Assembly (NCBI RefSeq): GCF_025370935.1
Contig: NC_133497.1
Location: forward strand, 10,249,286 to 10,313,285
Origin: Choristoneura fumiferana
Lineage: Eukaryota > Arthropoda > Insecta > Lepidoptera > Tortricidae
Direction: 5' to 3'
DNA: 64,000 nucleotides
The notes beneath the pieces were generated by a model. That model made no database searches, was not told the DNA's origin, and saw only the letters and a list, made by a program, of their open reading frames with translations. This document shows, piece after piece, positions 43,604 to 56,133 of this stretch. The translations under genes were made by a program, and so were the position numbers. Every line of letters begins with the position of its first letter. Position 1 is the first letter of the stretch.

Positions 43604-43946
43604 AACGTTGGAGGTCGTGGGTTCAAACCCCGGCTCGCACCTCTGAGTTTTTCGAAATTCATGTGCGGAATTACATTTGAAATTTACCACGAGCTTTGCG
43701 GTGAAGGAAAACATCGTGAGGAAACCTGCATTAACCTGCGATTGGGAACTTCACACGCACCATTGAATTTCTTCGCAGGTTTGTGCAGGTTTCCTCACGA
43801 TGTTTTCCTCCACCGCAAAGCTCGTGGTAAATTTCAAATGTAATTCCGCACATGAGTTTGGAAAAACTCAGAGGTGCGAGCCGGGGTTTGAACCCACGAC
43901 CCTCTGTTTGAGAGGCGATAGGTCAAACCACTAAGCCACCACGGCT
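43604..43946. mobile_element. Head-to-head SINE-2 inverted dimer
   Basis: Positions 43604-43742 are SINE-2 on the plus strand and 43743-43946 on the minus strand, meeting in the SINE body. This gives a fold-back with roughly 120-bp arms. The right copy keeps the complete tRNA-like head. Confidence 0.88.
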
Positions 43947-44495
43947 TATGCGTCAATTGATTGGTGATGTAAAATTATCTGACATTGTTGTTGAACTGTG
44001 TTTAGAAAGAAACTACATTTAATTAACGCCATAAAACACATTGTTGTTTACATATTGAAAAGCTGGTTTTTGACATTGAGGATTCGAAAAATTAACCTAT
44101 TTATTTTTTAAGCCATTTATTTACTCGGTTTCTTAATTAATGTTATGATTAGTATATTTTAAATTCATCGTTATAAGAGTAACCGCCATGTATTATATTA
44201 GTTTATAAAGTGTAAATATACAATATGTTAGTAAACGGTAGAAAATATAGTACCAGTGTATTGACGCGCCGTCAATTTTCATTATTAAGTGTCGACTTGA
44301 CAGTTTGACAGAATACTTAGCTGACCATTTTTTTTATGTTTGTCATAACTGTATTTATACAATTTTTTTTTATGTTAGTTTTTCTGTTCAAATCATGTTT
44401 ATTAAGTAACAAATCAGAATGAAAAATTGTATATTTTTTTCTTTACCAGTGACATTAGTATTGAAATCGAAAGATGTTTACTGTTATATTATAAT

Positions 44496-45214
44496 TTATA
44501 CGGGGTTATTCGGGAGACATGACCAGGACCGATGGTAACTCCCTCAGTAAATGATAATTTAATAGTTTTTATTTGGAACATTTAAACAAAAAGTTAATCT
44601 CACTAATACTCGTACGGTATGGTAGCCTTTATACCTGCTGAGCTGGCAACGTTGCATTTTTGTTAGTTTTTCTCGATTATTCCATAAAAATTGAATGACA
44701 ATTAAAAATGTGGTCTGATAGAACTCTTCTACTCCAATAATTATTCGTGATACTTTTATTTTCTTTAAAACCGTTAATAAACATTTGTTCGTTTTTAAAG
44801 AAAATAAAAGTTGCCAGCTCAGCAGGTGTAAACGCTGTTTAACCTTTAAAAAGGTAGAGTCGATTTACCGACCACATGCACTGCTTTGGAAAATCAACCT
44901 TATTGCTTTTGGAATACGTCACAATATCCATTGCAGTTATTGCAAATACGACTAGCTTTAAAAATATACTATATCAGATAGCTGCTTTTGATTCTGTGGT
45001 AGTATGCTCTATTAAATGGGGCCTTATTAAGGGTTAACTGAATCCGGTAGGATAAGTCCTGGCCCTAAACTACAAAGTGCAAATTCGAACTTCGTATATT
45101 GCCGTCTCTCTCACGCTTGTGTTATTTAATACGAGAGCGAGGGGGACGGTACGATGCGAACTTCGAATTTTGTAGCAGCCCCCTGCTCACGTCTCCCGAA
45201 TCACGCTGTATAAA
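44496..45214. mobile_element. About 720-bp TIR element containing two MITEs
   Basis: The ends TTATACGGGGTTATTCGGGA and TCCCGAATCACGCTGTATAA are inverted with about four mismatches. Inside are the CCTGCTGAGCTGGCAAC MITE (44628-44839) and a GAACTTCG/CCGTC palindrome (45071-45181) whose sister lies at 51074-51190. Confidence 0.75.
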
Positions 45215-46072
45215 AAATAAATGTGTAGGTAGTTTTTTACTATATCATTTTAAAATATGGTCGTAATAAAATTATGTATAAATTAAATAAGTATACATAA
45301 AAATGTGAAGTCACAAAAGCTAAGCTGTTTAAAAATGTATACGTAGATATTATAATATAAATCGATGTTTGTAATTTAACGTTTGCATAAAAATGCAGTT
45401 AGCGTTACGTGTATGTATCGTTTATGTGATATAATTGTAACAGTATTGGGCCGAGGAGCAGGTTTCTCTTAAAAAATATATAGATTTACTTCTTATCGCG
45501 CCGTCCTGCTCGCGCTAATAGTATTTAATAATAATAATAATAATATAAATTTATTTCGACCAACTCGGATCATACACATAGAAATTAAGAACAATAAGAT
45601 TACATTAATATTAAATATACTAGTGGGCAACAATGCAGCTGTTCCAGTGGCACATAAATGGACCGTCATTCCGCTCAGAAAACAATATAACAATATATAT
45701 ATTAATAGGAGAGTGAGAGGGACGGTGTGATGCGAACTTGGGAACAGGCGCCGGAACTTTACCTTTGATATATAGATATATTGTAATCTTTTTTCTTAAA
45801 AGGATTACACACATTTGTTACCAGTTCAGCTGTAAAAATATACCAACGTCTTTATTCATGGACATAACTGACTAGTTACATTATCAAGGTGTTCTAAAAT
45901 ATCTGCCTTAAATAACTGGAAAATAAAACGAATAACGTAAATAAAATCATCAATATTTGTTGAAAAATAAGGAAGATACAAGCGAATGAAGTTTGCATTA
46001 CATCTCTTTTGTTTCGTCACGATACGTATGACACATCAACAAACAAACAACAACAATGTATATTGATAAAGC

Positions 46073-46150
46073 CAAAGTTACGAAAATATGTATACTCGAC
46101 CTTAATGTTAAGTAAATAAAGTCGTGTATACATATTTATGTAACTTTGAC
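46073..46150. repeat. Palindromic element with about 30-bp arms
   Basis: AAAGTTACGAAAATATGTATAC at 46074 is mirrored by GTATACATATTTATGTAACTTT ending at 46147, with few mismatches and a short A/T spacer. Confidence 0.8.
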
Positions 46151-46783
46151 CGTATCGATCTCTTTTTGTCTAATTGACAATTTATAACGTCCTTAAGATA
46201 TAAAAAAAAATCCACAACATTGTTTTTCAAGCAATAAAGGTATATTTGAAAAAAAATAAAGCTTGTACATACACTGTCAGTCGTGTAATATTTTTGAGCG
46301 TCTAGACAGAAATTCCATAATTATCTCTTATTTATATAATTAAATTATATTATTATCTTATCTTATCGTAAGGACAGAACTTGCCACAATCATAATGAAA
46401 ACCTGCTTCTCGATCTAAATACCTGTACTGCCATATAGAGCTATGTCAAGAATGTGTACGTCATTGATATACTTTATGTAGAAATACACGGCGGCTAGAG
46501 AAAAAAACTTCAAGTTGAAAACGCTGGCAGCTTCTGGAACCCATTTCTGGGTACTTTAGGAGAAAGGACCCTTGAGGTGTACGCGTTACACCGTATCACA
46601 CCATCACCGTAACAGGAACGTATTCGTTGCATCGAAAAGTATGAGACTGGCCACTAGCACGTTTCGTGACCAACCGTCGCCGACGCGTGTCCTGTGTGCG
46701 TTTGACATGAAGATCTTAAAAAGTATTAAGGTTCATTTACCCTGTTAGGGCACAGCAAGGGAGCGTTCATCTATTACGTAACG

Positions 46784-47051
46784 CAGGGTTTCTCAAACAT
46801 ATGGCTCCACTTACCCCTGTTAAAGTTTCTAGACGATAGCGAACCCCTACCCCCCCCCCTGCCAAAGAAAGAAATAAAATTGACTGTTGGAGAAACTAAA
46901 AATAAAAAATACAACTCCAAAAACCAATCTTAATCATCTTGCTAGTCTTGCAGCCTGGTGGTTTTTGGAGTCACGTAAACCTTGTCGCGAACCCCCTACC
47001 GTCGAATAGCGAACCCCTAGGGGTTCGCGTACCCCACTTTGAGTAACCCTG
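46784..47051. mobile_element. hAT-like MITE, CAGGGTTTCTCAAAC family, perfect 8-bp TSD
   Basis: The ends CAGGGTTTCTCAAAC and CTTTGAGTAACCCTG are inverted. ACGTAACG flanks both sides (46776-46783 and 47052-47059). A second copy lies at 49913-50309. Confidence 0.92.
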
Positions 47052-47061
47052 ACGTAACGCA

Positions 47062-47455
47062 ATGAGGGCTATCGCGTATGAATTCGCCGCTAGAGGCGCT
47101 AGTGTAGCGTGAGGTCTCCGAAATGTCAAATCTCATAGTTTTTGGGTGAGCTACGCGGGTTTATTTATAATTAGAATAATTTTGTGAATATTTTGCAATA
47201 TCTGAAATTAATTATGGCGAATATGCGTTCCGGGGCAATGAATGTCTGTGTTTTGAGACAGTTTTGTCTTTTGGAAACCTTTGTCCTCCCTTTTTTTCGA
47301 ACAAAACGGGGACTATGCAACACTGTGGCATGCTCGATATTTATATGGTACGGTTTTAAAATATAAACTTTGTTTTCACGCCCGTAATAACAGACTTTGA
47401 AAGCCACACTTAAAAACCTCACGCAACAGTGCGCCATGTAGTGAGACAAAAAATG
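47062..47455. mobile_element. MITE, GAGGGCTATCG family, copy 4 (right end lost)
   Basis: It starts 3 bp after the TSD of the preceding hAT-like MITE. The right end reads GTGAGACAAAAAATGATAG, so the terminal CGATAGCCCTCA is gone. Confidence 0.85.
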
Positions 47456-48131
47456 ATAGATAGATTTTTTTTTTAATTTTAACTTATATAAAATACAGAC
47501 TAAAAACTTCCCTTCATACTTTATACAGGCTGAGGACTGTCAGCAATTTTTATAATTTTTTCAATTAAAAAGTGTACATAAATGGTTGTTTTCAAGTTGG
47601 CGGAACGTTGTCAGCCGCCGTACTCCTAAATACTCGTACGCTAAAAGAATCGCGGGCGAGAACGCGTACTCACGCGTCCAAGCCAAAACCTATTCCAGTA
47701 AATACGTCTCACCTCTAATGAAAACTCCGATGCCTAGCATTATCATTACATTCCATTAAAACATCTTATCTAATTTCATAAAATTAAATTCATTAACCAA
47801 CCGTCGCCGCGCGTGTCATGTGTGCGCTCAACATTTCGTTTCTGACACGTTCCTATTACGATCATGGCACGATACGGTGTGACGGGTAGAGACCTTAAAC
47901 GAATGAAATGAATAAAATTCACATTTTGCGAACTTGCGAGTGTCAATATTGTTTTGTTTAAAATACATATCAAATGAGATTTATTTGTATCGAAGCGATG
48001 CCCCTAAAATTACAGACTAGAAGGTTCAGTTCATTACATTTGTACAATGTACGAATGTTTGCGCGCATAATATATGATGCTCACGGTGCGCATCTACTCT
48101 CATAATTTTCACATATTTGTCATAATTTGGC

Positions 48132-48600
48132 AGGTGGTAGGACCTGGACCTTGTGCAAGGTCCGCCCGGATTGCTACCACCATCTTGCTCGCTAATCCTG
48201 CCGTGGAGCAGCAGTGCTTGCGCTGTTGTGTTTCGGCGTGGAGAGTAAGACAGCCGGTGAAATTACTGACACAAATACAAATACAAATACAAAGACTCTT
48301 TATTGTACACCAGACATAGTAAGCGATACAGAAAACAAATTTAAAATTACAAAGGTGAGCAATAGGCGCCTTATCGCTTAGAGCGATCTCTTCCAGGCAA
48401 CCTTTTTTACAGAAAGAAGGAGGACTTTTTACAAACAGTGGTGCATCAAAGTAGATCAGAAAATTTTAAACGTAACAGCCATACATCTACGAATACATAC
48501 ATAATTATATCGTACATATTAAACGTCAAATAATATACACTTGAGGTATCCCATCTTAGGCGTCTAGGTTGGCAACGCATCTGCAATACCCTTGATGTAA
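48132..48600 (+). mobile_element. LINE 3' end split by a second repeat
   Basis: LINE sequence breaks off at GTGAAATTACTGACAC (48270) and resumes at CTTGAGGTATCCCATCTTAG (48541). The insert (AAATACAAATACAAAGACTC; TATTGTACACCAGACATAG) is the repeat that hosts the SINE at 8338. Confidence 0.8.
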
Positions 48601-49912
48601 CTGACATCTTTAAGTGTACAGTAGATTCTGAACTGATGAAAAACCTTTATAAGAGTGTTTAGTCAAATTGACCCACCATCTGCTGAAATGTTCTGAAATA
48701 ATTTTCAGTCCTTGTATAGAATAAATCAAAAACGGAAAAGGTTAATTCTACATTTTACGCTGGGCTCAAATCGCGGAATTCCCTATAAAAAAAACACACG
48801 GAAATCCTTGGCCGAAATATTACAGAGCTTCCGAAATGCTGAAATAAAATATCTAGCTAGGCTCTGATTGGTCAAAATATTCTTGACTATTCTACTAATA
48901 CAAATACTACGCGAACTACTGCCGTTCAAGAAAATGCATTTATTTAATTATTAGTTTCGACTGGCGTCTGAAGTTTTTTTTTTTTTTTCGTGTAACATCA
49001 GATCCGTGCCTAATATGGAACATTATATAGGATAGACCATTTAGATAGGTCATTATGGGTAACTTTGGGCGCAAAAAGACATGTTCTATGAAACCATGTC
49101 ATCGATTTTAGTGACAAGTTTTTTCTTAAATACATAGTACATTAAAAATGTAAAAAAATCCGACTTGCATATCTACCTCTATGCTGATATTTGAATTCGA
49201 TTCTTTCAAAAGTGTATTTAACTTTCAAGATACGGTTAGCGGCATGCTTACACCGGGACTGGATTAAGTATGCACTTAATACCAAACTGAATATGCTTTT
49301 TTGACATTGTTTCTTAGATTACTTTTTCGTGTATCAAAGTTACCCATAATGGCCCAGATAAATGTACTGCCCTGTATAGACGTGTCCCCGTGTGCCAGAT
49401 GTGGTACAGTGGATATTTTTATCACAAAAAAAACTTCAGACCTAAGTTTTCTGTATATATTAATTTAAATACGAATACTCATGTATATCTAATAATGGTC
49501 ACAGCGAATTAATTCTAAATGTATTGACGATATAAAATGGCGACAAACGAGTGTTAAATTAGCTTTTAATCTGTAAATAAATGGTTCACATATAAATAGA
49601 TCTATTGAATAACGTTTTTCCATCGTAATTTGTCGGGTAAGTTCGTATTTACGTTGCTTGCTCAGTTAGCTTCAGTAAACTGCAGTAAGCTAGTTGAGAC
49701 AGCAGTAATTACGAACTTTTCTGATAGAATACGATGATAAACATCACTACGTCTGTATCTGTACCTTACTTACATACATACATACATAAAATCACGCCTC
49801 TTTCCCAACGGGGTAGGCAGAGACTACATCCTTCCACTTGCTACGTTTCTGGCATACAACTCTCGCTTCTCTAATTCATCAATCTTTTCATGCATGCACG
49901 TCGGTTTTAGAG

Positions 49913-50309
49913 CAGGGTTTCTCAAACTTATGGCTCCACGTACCCCTGTTAAAGTTTCTAGACGACAGCGAACCCCTACCTCCCCCCAAAGAAAGTAATA
50001 AAACTGGGCTGTTGGAGAATCTAAGTTTATTTTTATTTCACTCATCATGATAATATAATGTATATTGTTTATTTCAATAAAAGGTAACAAATATAGGTAA
50101 GAATCGTCTTGCCAACGAAAATACACACTTAAACAAACAACGTATAAGTAACAAATTTGGAGTTAAAATAAAAATTACAAAAAGACTCCAAAAACCAATC
50201 TTAACATCTTGCCAGTCTTGCAGCCACCATCGCATAAACCTTGTCGCGAACCCCCTACCGTCGAATAGCGAACCCCTAGGGGTTCGCGTACCCACTTTGA
50301 GAAACCCTG
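49913..50309. mobile_element. hAT-like MITE, CAGGGTTTCTCAAAC family, copy 2
   Basis: 397 bp with inverted ends. The flanks TTTTAGAG and GTTTAGAG differ at one of eight positions. It is longer than the copy at 46784 because of additional internal sequence. Confidence 0.9.
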
Positions 50310-50538
50310 GTTTAGAGTACTCCTGACCCGACCTTTCTTCAGAACGTTCCCGATTTGATCGTGGTGCGTTCGTCTAGGCCTGCCTCTCCCAACGTTCCAT
50401 TCACGCTCGTCTTATAGATCTGCTTAGTCAATCTGTTTTCATTCATTCTCTCAACATGCCCAAACCATCCAAGCATCCCTTTCTCAATCCGTGTGACTAT
50501 ACCCTCATTTACACCACAGCGTTATCGCACTATTTCTA

Positions 50539-50966
50539 ATGAGGGCTATCGCTTATGAATTCGCCGCTAGAGGCGCTAGTGTAGTGTAGCGTGAGGTCTC
50601 CGAAATGTCAAATCTCAAAGTTTTTGGTTGAGCTGCGCGGGTTTATTTATAATTATAATAATTTTGTGATATTTTACATTACCTGAAATTAATTATGGCA
50701 ATTGTGCGTTACGGGGCAATGAATGTCTGTGTTTTGAGACAGTTTTTGTCTTTCGGAACCTTTTGCCCTCCCTTTTCTCCAAACGAAACGGGACTACGCA
50801 ACACTGTGGTTGCACGATATTTTTATGGTACGGTTTAAGGTGTATTAAATATGATTTTAATCTAAACTTTGTTTTCACGCCCGTAATAACAGACTTTGAA
50901 AGCCACACTTAAAAACCTCACGCAACAGTGGCGCCATCTAGAAACACAAAAAACGATAGCCCTCAT
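50539..50966. mobile_element. MITE, GAGGGCTATCG family, copy 5
   Basis: Both ends are present, flanked TAAT and ATTC, inside the LINE at 49780-51055. Confidence 0.9.
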
Positions 50967-51073
50967 TCCGTCACTCAATTTCACACCTAACATACTTCTT
51001 AACGCTCTCATCTGTACCTTATCTATGGAAAAATAGCGTGTCTTACCCATAGACAACGCAGTCTAAACCACAG

Positions 51074-51190
51074 CGGAGCTACTACGAAATTGGAAAATCG
51101 AAGTTCGTGTCGTTCCGTCTCTCTGACACTTATACTATTTAATACGAAAATGAGAGGGACGGTACGAACTTCGATTTTCGTAGTAGGCGC
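51074..51190. mobile_element. Palindromic MITE, GAAGTTCGT/CCGTC family
   Basis: GCTACTACGAAATTGGAAAATCGAAGTTCG-type ends mirror CGAACTTCGATTTTCGTAGTAG, around a TATTTAATACGA centre. A sister copy lies at 45071-45181. Confidence 0.8.
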
Positions 51191-52494
51191 TCTGGAGTTT
51201 CGTCATCTTCAGCCGGAAGACGTCCACTATTTGGGTAAAGGCCTACCCTCCAAAGATTTTGATGTTTAAATATGCCTTTGCAGCGACAAAGTGTAGTAAC
51301 TAGGGCGCGGTACTGAGAAGAGGTTTTTTTTGCAGTCAGTGACCGACGATATGTGTCGCACAAACGTAGCTTTCTAGCTCGTGTGCTAACGGACAGAAAG
51401 GACGTAGTTTTTTTTATATCGTCAATGCATATTTGTGTTGTGATGAGATTTTATTTAAAGATTAATTTTTCGTTGAAAGCGACACGACAGCGACGCGACG
51501 TGTGTACGACATGGATGCGTGAAACTCATCGGTCGTGTCGTATCCGTGTCGCGGGGTCCCTTGTACATTGTGGTATGAATAGTTATTTTTATGAATCAGT
51601 ACATATACAATGTTTATAATGTCTAATTTTTAATAAATAGCATTTTGTAATGTGTCCTTGGTTTTATTTCCTATGCTCTAACAATGTAAACACGGATTTT
51701 TAATCCCATGGAAAAAATGTAAACAAAGGTGTTGCCGTTATCAAAAAACATTTGCAGAATTCAAGATATTTTATTCTTTCCACATTTGCCAGAATTTTAT
51801 TTATTTTAATTTACTGATGAAAATCTTTACTTTGGCATTTACTACGCTTTGATATATTCATTTACAAAGAGAGTACTGTTTTCGTATGCATTAGTACATT
51901 ACTGCAGAGGCCATGAAGTAAGGGATTGATGGACGAGTTCGGGGTAGACGGAAAAAACGAGTCCAGCAATCCCTGTTCTGGCCGAGGTTTGTATAGTGCT
52001 TTTCTCAAACAATGTGAGGAAATATTTCATCCATCCATCCATCGCATCGCATCGCAGTATCGCAAATGCTTACAGAGTAGTGGTGGTTGGCTGTTCGTAA
52101 TTTTTCCTTTGTCAGTTTAATGTTAGTAAGCAAAATTAAAAAGTTAGAGCAGCGGACAATAATGGATTTTCATACATACTTCATGGCCTAGGCCAAGAAG
52201 TTATGTAGGGAGGTGGTAGGGAGCCATAAATGAGAAACTTCATGTCTCCATTTCGTGACATTAACGCATACATTTCCGAGCATGTTTGAGAAAAATCATA
52301 TTTATTGTCCTGGTATTACACCCGGGTTTTTAAGCTGTGGGCCGCTTGACGCGAGACGTCACTCAATGCACTAACATTCGAGACTGAATTCGTAATCGTT
52401 TTCCAGTGACTCTTTTTCTGTCAACATTGTTGTTATATTTTTATTGTACTTAAGTTGTTCATTGTTACGTTTTCCGTTGTTTTTCGTTCATTTT
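51191..52494. other. Gene-free stretch
   Basis: (CATC)n and (GCATC)n microsatellites lie at 52028-52056, and a repeat block AGTACATTACTGCAGAGGCC at 51893. No gene is supported. Confidence 0.4.
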
Positions 52495-53157
52495 TAGGGT
52501 TCCGGAGCCAAAATGGCAAAAACGGAACCCTTATAGTTTCGCTATGTCTGTCTGTCCGTCCGTCCGCGGCTTTGCTCAGGGACTATCAATGCTAGAAAGC
52601 TGTAATTTTGCACGGATATATGTTAACTATGCCGACAAAATGGTACAATAAAAAAACTAAAAAAAAATTTTTTTTTAGGGTACCTCCCATAGACGTAAAG
52701 TGGAGATGTTTTTTTTTCTCATCTAACCCTATAGTGTAGGGTATCATTGGATAGGTCTTTTAAAACCATTAGGGGATTGCTAAGACGAGATTTTACGATT
52801 CAGCGATCTGTTTGCGAAATATTCAACTTTAAACTGCAAACTTTCATTAAATAAAATCGAGCGTCCCCCCACCCCTCTAAAATCTAAACCGGTGGTTGGA
52901 AAATTTTAAAAAAATTCAGGATGGTAGTAAGTATATCAAACTTTCAAGGAAAACTATAACGGTTAAGTTTGCTTATTATTAGTAGTTTAAGAGTAAATAG
53001 CAGCCTAAGGTATATTCTGTGCTAAGGTATAAAATATACCTAAACTTGGAAGATTCCGTATGAAATACGAAATCCTTAGAAAAATATTACTTATTTTTTC
53101 GTAATGGCTACGGAACCCTATTTTGGGCGTGTCCGACACGCTCTTGGCCGGTTTTTA
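52495..53157 (+). mobile_element. AGGGTTCCG...GGCCGGTTTTT repeat, near full length
   Basis: It starts TTAGGGTTCCGGAGCCAAAA and ends CTCTTGGCCGGTTTTTAAT. Related pieces lie at 23766-24110, 29424-29480 (minus) and 63031-63515. The class is unclear; it could be a non-autonomous DNA element. Confidence 0.75.
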
Positions 53158-54200
53158 ATTACTTGCTCATAATACAGGCCACACCCGGTATATCGGTTAT
53201 CTGACATATCGGTGCATTCCTAATAGGAGCCATCATTGACGTCATTACCTAAGGCTGCGTTACCACCAGGGATGTGTTTGTCATAAACCAATAGCAAGTC
53301 ATCTCATCATTTGTCCCTGTCCTCGCTTCGCCGAGCTGTTTCCACTAGAGCTGTGCTGAGCGAGGCTAGGTAAATGAAGCGTTTATATTGGTTCATGACT
53401 AACAGCCTAAAGATGCAAAAAAAAACTATTGTCTCTTTAAATATTTACGGAAACGAATGGCTCACTCGGGATGTTTTGCGATGCAACGTCTTGGGAACGG
53501 TAAACATCGCGTGATGCAGTTTCTTGAAAACAATTCTAGTAAATATTATTGTTGATCTGCTTGGGAGGTTCCGCCTGAGAGATGTTATTGGTAGCACCGA
53601 GGGTTTCGTACAAATTTGTAGACCTACATTATCTATATTATCCAGTGTACTTAAAAAAAAAACCACCGAAAGCGTAAATATTTCTGAAATTTTTAAATGG
53701 TAACCCTACGGAAAACTGTAGGTTAAGTTAGGTTCGTTTTATAACAATTCTAAACAATTAATGGATTCAGATAAAAAAAAGAGTAAACACAAACAATACA
53801 TGAATACAGACTATGCCTAGGGAGCACTAAGCTATCTGTCGTCTTGCGTGTGAATGTATATTGTATAAATGTTTATATTCTTTTTTTTTTTTTTTATGGT
53901 ATAGGGGGCAAACGAGCAGGCGGATCGCCTGATGGTAAGCGATTACCGTCGCCCATGGACACCTGCAACACCAGAAGAGTCACAAGTGCGTTGCCGGCCT
54001 TGATATTGCTGTAATGTAATGTAAATTCACCACCTGCTAAAATTTATTCCTTACTTCTCCATCTATTCCATTGTAAAGGTTGCCTGGAAGAGATCGCTCT
54101 GAAGCGATAAGGCCGCCTATTGCTTACCTCAGAAAGTCTCTGTGTATATACCTGTTTTCTGTAATTGCTTGCTATGTGTTGGTGTGCAATAAAGAGAAAC
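53158..54200. other. Repeat fragments, no gene
   Basis: It holds a LINE-tail-like block at 53880-54005 (GGGGGCAAACGAGCAGGCGG). The complement of the TTGTACACCAGACATAG repeat is at 54062-54200. Confidence 0.5.
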
Positions 54201-54335
54201 GGGCTGTTTCACCATCCATTGATTAGTGTTAACTGCTGTGATGCCGTCTCTATTCGTTTTGTTCGAATAGACAGAGACGGCATCACATTTACCTAACCGT
54301 CAGTTAACACTAATCAATGGATGGTGAAACAGCCC
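54201..54335. mobile_element. Palindromic MITE, GGGGCTGTTTCACC family, copy 3
   Basis: 135 bp with intact inverted ends, inserted at the end of the preceding repeat. Confidence 0.85.
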
Positions 54336-55234
54336 CGTGTAATGTGTGACCCCGACATATGGACGAAAAACGCAACCTTCGCACGAGGCAGCGGCACTGG
54401 CAGGGTCGCCATGTAATGTGGGGCGATGGGAGACGAGTAATAAGACGGAGTTCTGAGTAAATACCGCGTTTATTCTACAAGTTCACGATTATATATAGGT
54501 ACATACATAATGGGAGAGTGTGTGCGTGTGTGGTATGACTCACACTACACCCTTATTGTATTGTATTGTATTGTACATTCTGAATTTCAATCCATCTATC
54601 TAATACCTTTAAACGACCAACCTCCGTTTTTATCGTCTTAAAAGCAACAATTGTAATGTGGTTAGTTAGGGTTACAAGTGAAACGCTTGTTTTTATGGTA
54701 AAAAAGTCTATTTTATTGCATATACAAATTTATTTATTGCCACTGTATAATACGAAAAAAAATAAGAATCCACATAAATTCGCTAATAATTATTTCCTCA
54801 GTATACCGAGTACAATATTTGCCTTACAAAAATAATACTACTTATATCAAGTTTTTATAATACAACGCGACGAATGGCTGAGCGCAAAATCAATCTAAAC
54901 AATCTACATCAAAATTGATTCATCTCAAACAATTTACTTATTCATTACACGGTATTAGTTACATACAGTTTGTCATGCTTAAAAAAATATAAAATTGAAG
55001 CTTAAAATAACGTGTTACACTTTTTCAGACATACTGTACAGGGATAAACAATCGTACAGTAGTGGTTTAAAACATACAAGGTGTTAATTAAATAACTGAA
55101 AATCTGTAGTTTGTTCACTCGTAGAACCGATACACTATACTTTAAAGCAGGTGTGTGTATTTGAAATCCCTTTTTTACTGCGCCCAGTCTAAAAATTAAG
55201 AATGCATAAGCCGATTATAGGCAAACCGCGTAAC

Positions 55235-55385
55235 TGAGTCCTCGCCCGCGCGGTACAGGGGCGCGGGGGTATGACGACAGAGGGGACTGAAGGAGGTGCG
55301 GGCGGCAGGCCTCGCCGCCCACACCTCCTTCAGTCCCCTCTGTCGTCCTACCCCCGCGCCCCTGTACCGCGCGGGCGAGGACTCA
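55235..55385. repeat. GC-rich 72-bp-arm hairpin with a 7-nt loop
   Basis: The arms 55235-55306 and 55314-55385 are exact inverts except two mismatches and no gaps, centred on 55310. The arm is strongly GC-rich (GCGCGGGGG, GGGGACTGAAGGAGG) in AT-rich DNA. Confidence 0.95.
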
Positions 55386-56133
55386 TTTAAACGGTCGAGC
55401 TACTCGAGCTATAAATGCATATTATTTAGATAGATAATGTAATACCGGCCGTTTGTCAGTATCATTTTCATTTAAAAACGGCGCTGCGCTACTGACGAGC
55501 TAGAAGAGTTAGAAGTCAAGTACTACTGACTTAGCAAAACATGCAAAAAAAAATTGATTATTTTTTTAGGTACGATATCAGAAAATGAATGCAATAAACT
55601 AGCTTACAACTAAATTACGACTGATTGTGTCTGTCTGGGGTTATCGGAGTAGTAATTAACACCTTATAATATTAGATAAATACAGTAGCGTATCTTTAAA
55701 ACCAACGCCGAAACTATGTTCCCAAAGGTACACACTGTCCCCTCTTCCCCCACTGTCCCCTCGTACGTCTGTCAATACGTAGTATTGTTGATCGAAGTGT
55801 CCACTCTGCCAAAGGGTCCCACTCGCACGTAATGTGCCCCTACCAAAAGATCCACACTTTCTGCCACACAGTCCACCAAATGACAAGGGCCACACACTAC
55901 TCAAAGGACAGCTAGATATCCCTTAAAGGCATAAGGCATAAGGGTGGTTTAAGGCTGTTTGTGTGCAGTTCAATAAAGAGTTATTGTATTGTATTGTTCG
56001 CCTTTGTACATATATCTCAACATACATACTATTACTTATTCTGTGATAGCCAAATAGTCCATTCTACTAATATATGTCGACACATCCTTTTCTGATACGT
56101 AGACGTTGAGATGTAAGGGACATTATAATATAA
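55386..56133. other. Gene-free stretch
   Basis: No gene is supported; a minus-strand frame at 55904-55656 has no recognisable domain. Confidence 0.4.

Larger units (their letters stand above)
49780..51055 (-). mobile_element. LINE 3' region broken by a hAT-like MITE and a GAGGGCTATCG MITE
   Basis: Minus-strand segments 51055-50967, 50538-50318 and 49912-49780 read on from one another with LINE ORF2 C-terminal style (KVQMRALRSMLGVKLSD; RMERVNENRLTKQIYK). The interruptions are 50539-50966 and 49913-50309. Confidence 0.8.

Noticed and set aside
54336..54500. Possible LTR edge (TGTAATGTGTGACCCCGACA; TCGCCATGTAATGTGGGGCG)
   Set aside because: The sequence before it does not match the 3' end of any tRNA beyond about seven bases, and no second LTR was found.
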